The position numbers and the translations under genes were made by a program. The notes beneath the pieces were generated by a model. The model did not search any database. It saw only the letters and a program-made list of their open reading frames with translations, and had not been told where the DNA came from. Below are positions 31,367 to 40,799 of a stretch of DNA of 64,000 nt, one piece after another. Source of the stretch: JANJTB01 sp032027125 (GTDB lineage Bacteria; Bacteroidota; Ignavibacteria; Kapaibacteriales; UBA2268). Numbering within the stretch: the first letter of the stretch is position 1; each line of letters begins with the position of its first letter. The stretch is taken from NCBI GenBank assembly GCA_032027125.1, contig JAVSMQ010000001.1, forward strand, positions 3,082,872 through 3,146,871, given 5' to 3'.

Positions 31367-34300
31367 CTTGATTTTCTGATTAGTTATGCAGATACGGGAT
31401 ACGGCTTCTACGATTCTACAAGTTCAGAACAAATTTGGCTGAGTGATAACTTTAAAACAAAATTTGAAATCAATGATGAAACTTTTTTGCTTATATTGAT
31501 ATCAACAATAAAACAAAAGATTAACGGGTACAAATTACAAACAAATTTACGGCAAAACATATTTAATCACGATACCTTCAATTTCGATTTTTCACACCAA
31601 CTGACTTCATTAATTTGCAACTGTAAAATTATACCAAGTAGTGAGTCAGGAGAACAACGAGTAATACTGGCATTTATGAAAACCGGTAAACTCAGTAATA
31701 AGTTTCGAATATTCAGTGGTTCAAATGGCAGTAATAATATCAAATTTAGTTCAAATAATTTTAAAGAATATAAACTCAGCGAAGACTATGACGTAAAATC
31801 CAATTATGGTTTTGAGATAGGAAAAATTCAACTTCAGGATTTATTCAGTAACGATGAAATCCGGAAATTTCAGGAATCCTTCAGTGAGATTACCGGCGTA
31901 TCTTCTGTAATTATTGATGCAAAGGGAGATTCTGCTGCCATCTCGGATAAATTATTTATAATCCGCGAAGATTCAGACAAAAGTAAAGAAAAAATTATTA
32001 TAAATTGTGTACATCAAAGTATTGCTTTAAAAAGCCCAAATCAAAATGATCCTGTAATATACAAATGTCCCAAATGTGGTCTATTTGTAGGACTCGTTAG
32101 TATTAGTGCAGGCAGGCAGCATATTGCCAATTTAATGGCAGGACCAATTCGAAATGAAAATGTCAGCATTGATGAATTGCTTGTATATGCCGATGAGTTA
32201 GGTATCGGTAGAGATGAGTATAAAAAGGAAATTTTGAAAATCAAGGTGATGTCAAGAAATCAGTTTGAGAAAACAATCGAATTTTTATCCTTTTACATAA
32301 ATTCAATTTCAGAAAAATCTTTTCAAAATTTTGTTTTATCAAAATTTTTGGAAGAAAGATTTGATTTTGAAAAAGCCCTTATTGAAAGTGAAGAAAGACT
32401 CAGATTATCATTGCAAGCCACAAAACAAGGTCTCTATGACCTTAATGTTATTACCGGTGAAGCCGTTGTTAACGATGAATATGCTGAAATGCTGGGTTAT
32501 TTACCCGCTAATTTTACAGAAACATTCCAAAATTGGTTAGAAAGACTTCATCCTGATGATAAGTACAGATGCCTGAAAACATATTATGATTACATATCAG
32601 GTGCAAATCCTGAATATAGTTCAGAATTCAGACAAAAAGACATTGATGGAAACTGGATATGGATTATGTCATTGGGTAAAATTGTTGAGTATGATTCAGA
32701 TGGTAAACCTAAGAGAATACTTGGTACACATACAAACATCACTGATAAAAAATTGGTTGAAGAAGCACTTCAAATCAGTAATCAAACTTTTTCAGATGTA
32801 ATGTATTCAATTCCTTCCGGATTATTTATCTATCAATACAGGGATGATGATAAATTATTCCTTATCTATGGCAACCCCGAAGCAGAAAGATTAACTAAAT
32901 TGAATATTAAGCAAAATCTCGGCAAAGAATTTAATGAGATTTGGCCCAATGCACAAAAAGCAGGTATTACAGATAAATTTTTGTCTGTTATTAAAACCGG
33001 TAAAAATATAGAAATTGATGATATTCTTTATTTTGATGATAAGATTTCAGGTGTTTTTAAAATTCGAACTTTCAAAATGCAGGGTTTGAAACTCGGTATT
33101 GCTTTCGAGAATATAACAGAGATAAAAAAAGCTGAAAGTGCTCTAAAAGAAAGCGAAGAACGGTATCGAATGTTAATTGAAAATCAAAATGAATTTATTG
33201 TAAAAGTAAATGTTTCAGGTAAATTCCAATATGTCAGTCCTTCATACTGTACATTGTTTGGTAAAAGTGAAAAGGAACTGTTGGGATTATCATTCCGGAC
33301 ATTAATTCACCCGTTAGATTATGATATTTCTCTTAAGGAATTTGAAAATTTAAATATTTATCCACATACTGCTTTTATCGAGCATAGAATTATAACGCCT
33401 GACGGATTAAAATGGCTTGCATGGTCATTTAAGTCTGTCAAAAACCAAGATAATAGTATTGATTATTTCATTGGTGTCGGAAGAGATGTTACTAACAGAA
33501 AACAGGCTGAGTTTGCTCTTGAAGAAAAAAAACAACAGTCGGAATTATTGGCTAAAATTGCTTTCAGACTTTCGGAATTAGGAAAATCTGAAGATATAAT
33601 AACATTTTTGAATCAACAATTGAAAGAAATTACCAAAGCTGAGTTAATTGTTTTTTCAGACTATAATGCAGAATCCAAATCACTGATAACCCGCAGTATT
33701 GATGCCGAACCTGAATTGAAGAAATTTGCGGCAAGACTTATCGGTAATAAAGTTAACAATTTCATTACACCGGTTAATGATAAATTTTACAATGAATTAG
33801 TGGAAAAAATAATTATCAGATATGATACATTTACAGATATTACAAATGGAATTATAACTCCGGTGATTGATAAATCACTAAGAATGTTCTCGGGTTTATC
33901 AAAGTTTTTTAGTATATCGTATGTAGTAGAAGGTGTACTGTTTGGTGTTTCAGTGATTGCATTGAAAGAAAAACAAGTTGACCCGCCTATAGATTTACTG
34001 AAATCGTTTGCTCATATTTCTGCAGTCTCACTCAGAAGAAAAATAGCCGAAGAAAAACTAAAAGTTCTGTCAAGAGGTATCCAGCAAAGCCCTGCATTAG
34101 TTATGATAACAGATAGTAATGGAATCATTGAGTATATCAACCCAAGTTTTACGGAAGTAACAGGCTATGATTTAGATTATATAATAGGAAAAAATCCCAA
34201 AATATTAAAATCCGGTCTTACACCCCCTGAAGTTTATCGCGATTTGTGGGAACATATCAGCAAGGGTCTTGATTGGACAGGTGAATTTCTGAACAGGAAG

Positions 34301-35143
34301 AAAAATGGAGAATTGTATTGGGTATCATCCGTTATTTCTCCAATTTTGAACGAAAATAATGAAATTACTAACTTTATTGCTGTCAAACAAGATATAACAG
34401 CGTTAAAGAATATTGCAAATGACCTGATAAAAGCAAAAGAAAAAGCCGAAGAAAGTGATAAACTAAAAACTGCATTTTTACAAAATATGTCACATGAAAT
34501 CAGAACACCTTTGAATGGCATAATCGGTTTTACTCAGATGCTGCAATTGCCTGATATAAAATTTGAAGAAATAATCTCTTATGCAAAAACTATTCAATCA
34601 AGCGGTAAAAGACTTATCGAAATAGTCAATAACGTGATGGAGTTGTCGAAAATTGAAACGGGTCAGGTTTCAACACATTTAAACGAAGTAAATCTTGACA
34701 AAACTATTGACTATTTATTTAAACTCTTTGCAAACATAGCCAAAGAAAAAGGACTTGAGTTAAAAACCAGAATAATTAGCACAGATTCTCAAACTACGAT
34801 TTTAACTGACGAGACAAAACTTAATCAAATATTGATAAATTTGATTGGAAATGCTGTTAAATTTACCAAATCCGGCAATATTACATTCGGATATGATGTG
34901 CTTCCAAATGAGATTAGATTTTTTGTCGAAGATACCGGAGTCGGAATATCACCGGCACAGCAAATGCATATCTTCGAAAGATTCTATCAGGGAGATACAA
35001 GAATATCAAGGAACTACGAAGGTGCCGGTTTAGGATTGGCTATTTGTAAGGGGTTCATTGATTTATTAGGCGGCGAAATCGGAGTAAATTCTAAAGAAGG
35101 AATCGGTTCAGAATTTTATTTTACACTTAAAAAAGAATATTAA
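31367..35143 (+). CDS. PocR/PAS/GAF sensor histidine kinase, 5' end probably missing
   Basis: A large cytoplasmic-type sensor kinase. From TTG 31487 it has 1218 codons, but the frame is open back to the N and reads protein-like (SYADTGYGFYDSTSSEQIWL), so the true start is probably in the gap. Order: unassigned N-terminus, PocR domain (about residues 110-270 from 31487, VIYKCPKCGLFVGLVSISAG), PAS (WIWIMSLGKI), PAS, PAS (LKWLAWSFKS), GAF-like, PAS (VMITDSNGIIEYINPSFTEV), HisKA with the phospho-His in QNMSHEIRTPLNGIIGFTQM, and HATPase (NLIGNAVKFTKSG, VEDTGVGISP, GLGLAICKG). PocR domains often sense small molecules such as diols. The receiver gene follows at 22 bp. Confidence 0.9.
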   Translation, partial: LDFLISYADTGYGFYDSTSSEQIWLSDNFKTKFEINDETFLLILISTIKQKINGYKLQTNLRQNIFNHDTFNFDFSHQLTSLICNCKIIPSSESGEQRVILAFMKTGKLSNKFRIFSGSNGSNNIKFSSNNFKEYKLSEDYDVKSNYGFEIGKIQLQDLFSNDEIRKFQESFSEITGVSSVIIDAKGDSAAISDKLFIIREDSDKSKEKIIINCVHQSIALKSPNQNDPVIYKCPKCGLFVGLVSISAGRQHIANLMAGPIRNENVSIDELLVYADELGIGRDEYKKEILKIKVMSRNQFEKTIEFLSFYINSISEKSFQNFVLSKFLEERFDFEKALIESEERLRLSLQATKQGLYDLNVITGEAVVNDEYAEMLGYLPANFTETFQNWLERLHPDDKYRCLKTYYDYISGANPEYSSEFRQKDIDGNWIWIMSLGKIVEYDSDGKPKRILGTHTNITDKKLVEEALQISNQTFSDVMYSIPSGLFIYQYRDDDKLFLIYGNPEAERLTKLNIKQNLGKEFNEIWPNAQKAGITDKFLSVIKTGKNIEIDDILYFDDKISGVFKIRTFKMQGLKLGIAFENITEIKKAESALKESEERYRMLIENQNEFIVKVNVSGKFQYVSPSYCTLFGKSEKELLGLSFRTLIHPLDYDISLKEFENLNIYPHTAFIEHRIITPDGLKWLAWSFKSVKNQDNSIDYFIGVGRDVTNRKQAEFALEEKKQQSELLAKIAFRLSELGKSEDIITFLNQQLKEITKAELIVFSDYNAESKSLITRSIDAEPELKKFAARLIGNKVNNFITPVNDKFYNELVEKIIIRYDTFTDITNGIITPVIDKSLRMFSGLSKFFSISYVVEGVLFGVSVIALKEKQVDPPIDLLKSFAHISAVSLRRKIAEEKLKVLSRGIQQSPALVMITDSNGIIEYINPSFTEVTGYDLDYIIGKNPKILKSGLTPPEVYRDLWEHISKGLDWTGEFLNRKKNGELYWVSSVISPILNENNEITNFIAVKQDITALKNIANDLIKAKEKAEESDKLKTAFLQNMSHEIRTPLNGIIGFTQMLQLPDIKFEEIISYAKTIQSSGKRLIEIVNNVMELSKIETGQVSTHLNEVNLDKTIDYLFKLFANIAKEKGLELKTRIISTDSQTTILTDETKLNQILINLIGNAVKFTKSGNITFGYDVLPNEIRFFVEDTGVGISPAQQMHIFERFYQGDTRISRNYEGAGLGLAICKGFIDLLGGEIGVNSKEGIGSEFYFTLKKEY

Positions 35144-35164
35144 ATAATTAAATATGGAATAAGC

Positions 35165-35536
35165 ATGAATACGAAAAATTTGGTGGTGATTGCAGAAGAT
35201 GACGACATAAGTTATCAGTTTCTAAATACTGTTTTAGATAAATACGGCATACCTTCTGTCCGCGTAAAAAACGGAGTTGATGCAATAAAAATATGTCTTG
35301 AAAATGAGGATGTCAAATTAGTTTTGATGGATATAAAAATGCCGAAACTGGATGGTTTGAAAGCAACAATAAAAATTAAAGAGGGTAAACCTGATTTGAT
35401 AATTATTGCCCAAACCGCTTATGCACTCAATAGTGAAAAGGCTGAACTGCTTCGTGAGGGATGTGACGACTATTTATCAAAACCTATTGAATTGGATGCA
35501 CTTGTAGATGTACTGAAAAAATATTTTGATATATAA
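35165..35536 (+). CDS. Single-domain response regulator, partner of the kinase
   Basis: A 123-residue receiver: VVIAEDDDISYQFLNTVLDKY (acidic pocket), phosphoacceptor Asp in LVLMDIKMPKLDG, Thr in IIAQTAYALN and Lys in DDYLSKPIELDALVDVL. No output domain. It sits 22 bp behind the kinase and before a strong terminator, so the pair forms an operon. Lacking a DNA-binding part, it may pass the phosphate on or bind a protein. Confidence 0.93.
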   Translation: MNTKNLVVIAEDDDISYQFLNTVLDKYGIPSVRVKNGVDAIKICLENEDVKLVLMDIKMPKLDGLKATIKIKEGKPDLIIIAQTAYALNSEKAELLREGCDDYLSKPIELDALVDVLKKYFDI

Positions 35537-35555
35537 TTAATTGCGAAAAAAAGAA

Positions 35556-35584
35556 CTCATCCGGTAATGGGATGAGCTTTTTAA
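35556..35584 (+). terminator. Rho-independent terminator of the kinase operon
   Basis: CTCATCC (35556-35562) pairs with GGATGAG (35570-35576), followed by a T-run. It may also serve in part for the convergent gene ending at 35612. Confidence 0.8.
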
Positions 35585-35611
35585 AACAAATAATTATGAT
35601 TTATAGTTAAA

Positions 35612-37852
35612 TCAGAAATTCATTAATTCTACAAGATTATCATAAACTTTATGTTCATTTGGCAATACATCATCCTCATAAACAGGTGCGTAAGGGATAT
35701 GAGAATCTTTGGCAGCTACTCTCATAACAGGAGCATCAAGCCATGAGAAAGCATGCTGCGAAATTGTTGCAGAGATTTCAGCACCGAACCCGCTTGTCAG
35801 CGTGTCCTCGTGAACGATAAGAACCCTTCCGGCAGTTTTCGCAGATTCAAGCACCAATTCTTTATCCCATGGATTAATTGTTCTCAAATCAACTATTCTG
35901 ATTGATTTTCCGGTTTCTTTTTCAAATTTCTTTACTGCATTCAGGGAATCTCTGACACCCATACCATAAGTGATAATAACAGCATCCGTACCGTTTTTAA
36001 CAATTTTTCCTTTGCCGAATGGAATCAGATAGTTCTCATCGGGTTCGATTGTACGGGCAAAAGGAAGTCTGTACATACCTTTATGCTCGCAGAAAATAAC
36101 AGGGTCGTCAATTCTGCATGCAGTCTTTAGTAATCCTTTCGCATCGGCTGCGTTGCTTGGATATGCAATATAAAGACCGGGTATGTGGGAGAAAATGGCT
36201 TCAATATTCTGCGAATGACACAATCCGCCGTGAATATAGCCGCCAACAGCAACACGTGTTACAACCGCAGCTTTAAAACCGCTGTTAGAGCGGTAACGCA
36301 TGGTAGAAATTTCGTTTTTATACTGTTGAAATGCGGGCCAGATATAATCTCCGAATTGAATCTCAATCACCGGTTTGTAACCTCTGACAGCTAATCCCAA
36401 AGCAACCCCGACTATTGAAGCTTCCGCCAGCGGGGAATTAAACACACGCTTTTCGCCGAACTCATTTGTTAAACCACGGGTGGCAGTAAATACTCCCCCC
36501 TTGGGGTCGGCAATATCTTCACCGAAAATGACCATTTTGCTGTTAAGTCTCATTTCTTCGGCAAGTGCATGATTAACTGCATCTACAAGCACGATAGGAT
36601 TGCCCGTTACAGGCTCGGAAGTACTGTATGGCAAATCACGCGTATCATCTTCAGCATATAATGTTTTGAGAGAATTTTCAGCAACCGGGTCGGGACGTGA
36701 TTCAGCCCACTCAACTGCATCATTGATTTCAAGTTTGATTTCAGCACGCAGCTTTTCAATTTCATCTGCAGAAGCAATTTCGTGTTCAATCAGATAATTT
36801 GATAAAATTTTAATACAGTCTCTTTTTGATTCGCCGTGTGCCAGTTCCTCTTCAGAGCGGTATTTTCTATGGTCATCCGATGATGAGTGTGGCAGCAGCC
36901 TTTCGACAACTGCATGAAGAAGTGCGGGACCTCTGCCTTCACGAATGTATTTTACGGCATCTCTGGCAGCCTTGACAGACTCGAAATAATCAGTACCGTC
37001 ATATTCCTTCATTAAAAGCCCAGGGTAGCAGCAGAATGAATGTACCACACTCGAACCCATTGACTGGTCGGCACGCGGCACAGAGATAGCGTAACCGTTA
37101 TCCTGAATATGGAAAAGAGTAGGCAGACTGTCTTTTGTAGCCCAGTTTACAGCTTCGTAAAACTCACCCTGACTTGTAGTTCCTTCGCCGGAAGATACAT
37201 AAGTGACTTCGTCGGCACCATTTTTACGTGATGCCATTGAGCATCCTACTGCATTCAAAAATTGTGAGCCCGTGGGTGATGACTGTGTCGGCAGATTCAG
37301 TTTTGGATGTCCGTAATGCCCCGGCATTTGTCTTCCGCCTGTAGCTGGGTCTTCTTCTTTGGCAAGTGCAAGAAGGAAGTAATCATTGAGAGTGAAACCC
37401 ATTCCAAAGGAAAATGCCATATCGCGGTAATATGTCCAGCCCCAGTCTTTGCCTGATTCCATATTGAATGCAATGGCAGTCTGTGTAGCCTCATGACCTG
37501 AGCATCCGATATGGAAAAATGATTTGCCCTGTTTAACGAGTGTAAGATGTTTTTCGTCTGTAAATCTGGACTGAATCATATTTTTCAGTGCTTTCATCAG
37601 ATGCTTTTTATCCAATCCCAGAGTTATATGAGGCGGTTGTGTTCTGTCTAATTTTGTACGGTCAACCGAACAATCTTCACCGCGACCGTGATGGCATTTA
37701 GAACCAATTATTTCGGGTTGTATTACATCAAATTGAACAATTCTTTCATAGGATTTTGAACCGTTGCTATTAAGTTTTTCAGCAGCAGGTTTTTTCACCG
37801 AAATTTTACCCGGAGTTTTTGGTTTAGCTGCAATTGAGCTTTTTTTTGCCAT
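35612..37852 (-). CDS. Fused alpha-beta E1 component of a 2-oxoacid dehydrogenase
   Basis: A 746-residue thiamine-diphosphate enzyme that decarboxylates a 2-oxoacid and acylates the lipoyl group of E2. The N-terminal 400 residues are the alpha part (GCSGHEATQTAIAFNME, GRQMPGHYGHPKLNLPTQSS, SGEGTTSQGEFYEAVNWA then DNGYAISVP, the ThDP site). From about residue 420 comes the beta part (VNHALAEEMRLN, IFGEDIADPKGGVFTATRGL, EIQFGDYIWPAFQQ, HEDTLTSGFGAEI). The fusion and sequence type suggest branched-chain or pyruvate substrates. No E2 or E3 is in the window. lipA at 59528 would supply the lipoyl cofactor. A Lys/Pro-rich N-terminal tail of about 35 residues is odd. Confidence 0.92.
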   Translation of the reverse strand: MAKKSSIAAKPKTPGKISVKKPAAEKLNSNGSKSYERIVQFDVIQPEIIGSKCHHGRGEDCSVDRTKLDRTQPPHITLGLDKKHLMKALKNMIQSRFTDEKHLTLVKQGKSFFHIGCSGHEATQTAIAFNMESGKDWGWTYYRDMAFSFGMGFTLNDYFLLALAKEEDPATGGRQMPGHYGHPKLNLPTQSSPTGSQFLNAVGCSMASRKNGADEVTYVSSGEGTTSQGEFYEAVNWATKDSLPTLFHIQDNGYAISVPRADQSMGSSVVHSFCCYPGLLMKEYDGTDYFESVKAARDAVKYIREGRGPALLHAVVERLLPHSSSDDHRKYRSEEELAHGESKRDCIKILSNYLIEHEIASADEIEKLRAEIKLEINDAVEWAESRPDPVAENSLKTLYAEDDTRDLPYSTSEPVTGNPIVLVDAVNHALAEEMRLNSKMVIFGEDIADPKGGVFTATRGLTNEFGEKRVFNSPLAEASIVGVALGLAVRGYKPVIEIQFGDYIWPAFQQYKNEISTMRYRSNSGFKAAVVTRVAVGGYIHGGLCHSQNIEAIFSHIPGLYIAYPSNAADAKGLLKTACRIDDPVIFCEHKGMYRLPFARTIEPDENYLIPFGKGKIVKNGTDAVIITYGMGVRDSLNAVKKFEKETGKSIRIVDLRTINPWDKELVLESAKTAGRVLIVHEDTLTSGFGAEISATISQHAFSWLDAPVMRVAAKDSHIPYAPVYEDDVLPNEHKVYDNLVELMNF

Positions 37853-37940
37853 TTCTATCTACCAATTATAATTTTATTTGAATTGAACATAATATTTAGC
37901 TATTTTCACAGTATTGTAAATTCAGAAAGTAAATTTAGTT

Positions 37941-39086
37941 ATGTCTTGGAATAAAATTATCGGACACGAAAGAATTAAAAGGATATTGCAGAACTCAATT
38001 TTAGATAACAGGGTTGGTCATGCATATTGTTTTACGGGCATTGAAGGAATCGGCAAGGATGCACTTGCTATTCAATTCGCAAAAGTTGTAAATTGCGAGA
38101 ATCCGGTCAAAATTGAGGATTCAGTAGATTCGTGCAACGTTTGCCACAGCTGCCGGGCTTTTGATAATCTCAGTCATCCGAATGTTGAACTTCTTTTTTC
38201 ACTTCCGGCAGGCAAGACTGCGGATACTAAAGGCGACTCAGCTTATGATAAGATGTCAGCCGACCAGATTGAGATTATTAAAGAAGAGATTGAAAATAAA
38301 GCAAAAAATCCCTATCTTCCTATCCAAATCCCTAATGCAACTCAAATCAAAATTGCAAGTATAAGAGAAATAAAACAAAAATTGTCATTAAGTTCCTTTA
38401 ATGGAAAAAGGCGTTTTGTGATTGTTCTGAAAGCTGATGAAATGAATACAGAGGCTTCGAATGCTTTTCTGAAAACACTTGAAGAACCGCATGAGAATAT
38501 TACTATCATTTTGATAACATCCAAACCTGAAGCACTCCTTCAGACAATTATGTCCCGATGCCAGCAGATAGTTATTCCGCCATTGGATGATAGTCATATT
38601 ATCCGAAAGTTAATATTGGATGACGGTGTCAGTGAGATTGATGCCAAAATCGCCTCAAGATTTGCTCAGGGGTCATATCTAAAAGCAAAAGATTACGTTT
38701 CTGAAGAAAACCGTACTCTGAGAAACGATGTTGTAGATATATTAAGAACCTCATTAAAAAAACAGAATTTCAGAGAATCTTTTGTAAAAAAAATTGAAGT
38801 TTTTGCAAAACCCAAAGATAAAAATCAAATAAGCAGAAGTCTTCAAATGCTGATGTTTTGGCTTAATGATGTGTTTGCACTCAAAAACGGCGCTCACGAA
38901 GACAACATTGTAAATTCTGATGATAAAGCTACATTAATTAAGTTTGCAGGTGCGTTCGGTGATAAAAATGTACCTCTTGCAATCAGTGAAATCGAAAACG
39001 GAATTACTCTTATTTTCAGAAATGTCAATATAAATCTCTCATTAACGACGATTTTTCTGAAATTAAGACAAATATTTATTGATTAA
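37941..39086 (+). CDS. holB: DNA polymerase III subunit delta prime
   Basis: Part of the clamp loader. 381 residues: MSWNKIIGHERIKRILQNSI, P-loop in FTGIEGIGKDALAIQFAK, a four-Cys zinc module (CENPVK... CNVCHSC), the sensor segment LKADEMNTEASNAFLKTLEE with PHENITIILIT and LLQTIMSRCQ (SRC motif). The C-terminal helical collar is longer than in short delta-prime proteins. Divergent from the E1 gene across an 88-bp spacer; ricT follows 96 bp on, the gene order seen in many bacteria. Confidence 0.9.
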   Translation: MSWNKIIGHERIKRILQNSILDNRVGHAYCFTGIEGIGKDALAIQFAKVVNCENPVKIEDSVDSCNVCHSCRAFDNLSHPNVELLFSLPAGKTADTKGDSAYDKMSADQIEIIKEEIENKAKNPYLPIQIPNATQIKIASIREIKQKLSLSSFNGKRRFVIVLKADEMNTEASNAFLKTLEEPHENITIILITSKPEALLQTIMSRCQQIVIPPLDDSHIIRKLILDDGVSEIDAKIASRFAQGSYLKAKDYVSEENRTLRNDVVDILRTSLKKQNFRESFVKKIEVFAKPKDKNQISRSLQMLMFWLNDVFALKNGAHEDNIVNSDDKATLIKFAGAFGDKNVPLAISEIENGITLIFRNVNINLSLTTIFLKLRQIFID

Positions 39087-39182
39087 TACAAAATATTCAT
39101 TATTTTGCATATTGTTAGGATTACATTCTTAATAAATTTATGTTCTTTTAAATAATTAGTACAAGTTAAATGCTTGTGGAAT

Positions 39183-40295
39183 ATGCTTATGATTTCACAT
39201 AATATAGAGAATTCGGAAAAAAGAGAAAATAATATTCCACCATCGAATATAGGTAAATTTGAGTACTTAAGCCCGAAAATTGATTTTAATACTGATGAAT
39301 TGAATTATATAAATTCACTTCCAAAAACGGGTTACAGCAGTACAGACCACTTAATGCACAATGGTGAAAAGTTTTCTCAGAGAGTAGTTTCCGAGTACGT
39401 AGTAGTGCTTATGAAAGGTAATTTACGTATTCTTTTCGAAAATACGGAAAAATTACAGCTTAGAATAGATGATTTTGTTATAGTTGAAAGCGAATATGGT
39501 CTTGATATTGGCAGGGTTTGTGATTTTGGAGATAAATCAAATCTTAAGTTTGTCCAATGTCATAAATTAGATATCAGTATTTATAAAATACTCAGAATAC
39601 CTGATTTGGACGAATTAAAACTTTTCAACAAAAAAATGAAGGAAGAGTCAGAAGTTCTGACTAAATCCAGGGAGTTAGTTTCTAAATACGGATTTGAGAT
39701 GAAAGTAACTGAAGCCTGCTGGCAATTTGATCGGCAGAGGCTTACGATATTTTTTACAGCTCCTCAAAGAATTGATTTCCGTGAATTAGTTAAAGAACTT
39801 GCACGTTTATTTAAGGTACGGATTGAATTAAGACAAATCAGTTCCCGTGAAGAAACCAAAAGACTTGGAAATTTTGTCGGTCCATGCGGACGTGAACTTT
39901 GCTGTACGACTTTTATGTGCAGTTTTGACCATGTAACGTTAGACCATGCACGGGTTCAACAGTTATCGAATAACGTATCGAAATTGAGCGGTAACTGCGG
40001 GAGGCTTAAATGCTGCATAAAATTTGAGTACGAAACTTATTCCGCAGCAATCGAAAAGTATCCGCCAATCGGTTCGGTGGTAGAATTTGAAGGAAATTCG
40101 CTGCGAATAATAAAAATCGATATTTTCAACGGCAAAATTACTACTTATGACAATAATTCAAGTAAATATACCCAGCATACCTCCCAGGAATTATCTGAAA
40201 TGATTCAATCAGGCAAATTAATTATTGCAGATGAAGAAGATGAAAGTCAAAAATTCAATCATTTTGATGAAGACCTGAAATCACTGCTTGAGTAA
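39183..40295 (+). CDS. ricT: RicT/PSP1-domain protein
   Basis: About 370 residues. The PSP1 core is typical of RicT (YaaT): ACWQFDRQRLTIFFTAPQRI, FRELVKELARLFKVRIELRQ, EETKRLGNFVGPCGRELCC, SNNVSKLSGNCGRLKCC, then KFEYETY and PPIGSVVEFEG. The clustered Cys pairs (CGRELCC, CGRLKCC) are the ligands of the iron-sulfur clusters known in the Bacillus Ric complex, which affects mRNA processing. The start is uncertain: ATG 39183 or 39189; a TTG at 39174 is also in frame. It follows holB, the usual neighbour. Confidence 0.88.
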   Translation: MLMISHNIENSEKRENNIPPSNIGKFEYLSPKIDFNTDELNYINSLPKTGYSSTDHLMHNGEKFSQRVVSEYVVVLMKGNLRILFENTEKLQLRIDDFVIVESEYGLDIGRVCDFGDKSNLKFVQCHKLDISIYKILRIPDLDELKLFNKKMKEESEVLTKSRELVSKYGFEMKVTEACWQFDRQRLTIFFTAPQRIDFRELVKELARLFKVRIELRQISSREETKRLGNFVGPCGRELCCTTFMCSFDHVTLDHARVQQLSNNVSKLSGNCGRLKCCIKFEYETYSAAIEKYPPIGSVVEFEGNSLRIIKIDIFNGKITTYDNNSSKYTQHTSQELSEMIQSGKLIIADEEDESQKFNHFDEDLKSLLE

Positions 40296-40434
40296 TTAAA
40301 GTATTTGTTGTTGATAATAGTTGTTCCTATGTAATTGGCGATTGAAAAATTCTGTTTTTTTTATTTGAAGAAATGAATTTAACTATAAAACAAATAAAGA
40401 TATTGGATAAAATTATTAAGGATGAATATAATAA

Positions 40435-40719
40435 ATGAAAACAGAACTATTTGATAAATTAGTAGAAAGCATTCACGAAGGTGCTAAAATACTTTATGGT
40501 GCAAGTAAACCATCACGAAGTTTTGAAATTAAATCAAATGAAATTAAAGAAATCAGATTAAAACACAATCTTTTACAAATTCAATTTGCCGAACAACTTG
40601 GAATAAGTGTAGGCACTCTTAAAAACTGGGAACAAGGTCGAAGAAAACTAACCGGTCCGGCAAATGTACTTCTGGCAATTGCAGACAGAAATCCTGAAGT
40701 TGTTTTCAAAAATATCTAA
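40435..40719 (+). CDS. XRE-family antitoxin-like regulator (HigA/NadS type), apparently orphan
   Basis: A 94-residue protein with a C-terminal helix-turn-helix: IKEIRLKHNLLQIQFAEQLG and ISVGTLKNWEQGRRKLTGPA. The layout and the ending LAIADRNPEVVF match NadS/HigA-type antitoxins that repress their own operons. The toxin gene that normally precedes such antitoxins is missing; the 139 bp upstream has no toxin-sized frame. A solitary regulator or leftover of a lost pair. Confidence 0.85.
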   Translation: MKTELFDKLVESIHEGAKILYGASKPSRSFEIKSNEIKEIRLKHNLLQIQFAEQLGISVGTLKNWEQGRRKLTGPANVLLAIADRNPEVVFKNI

Positions 40720-40799
40720 AATTTTATTTTTGTTCATTATGAGATACAGACATAAAAATTACTTGAATCCTTTTGTATTCGTTAATAGTATTTGAATTT

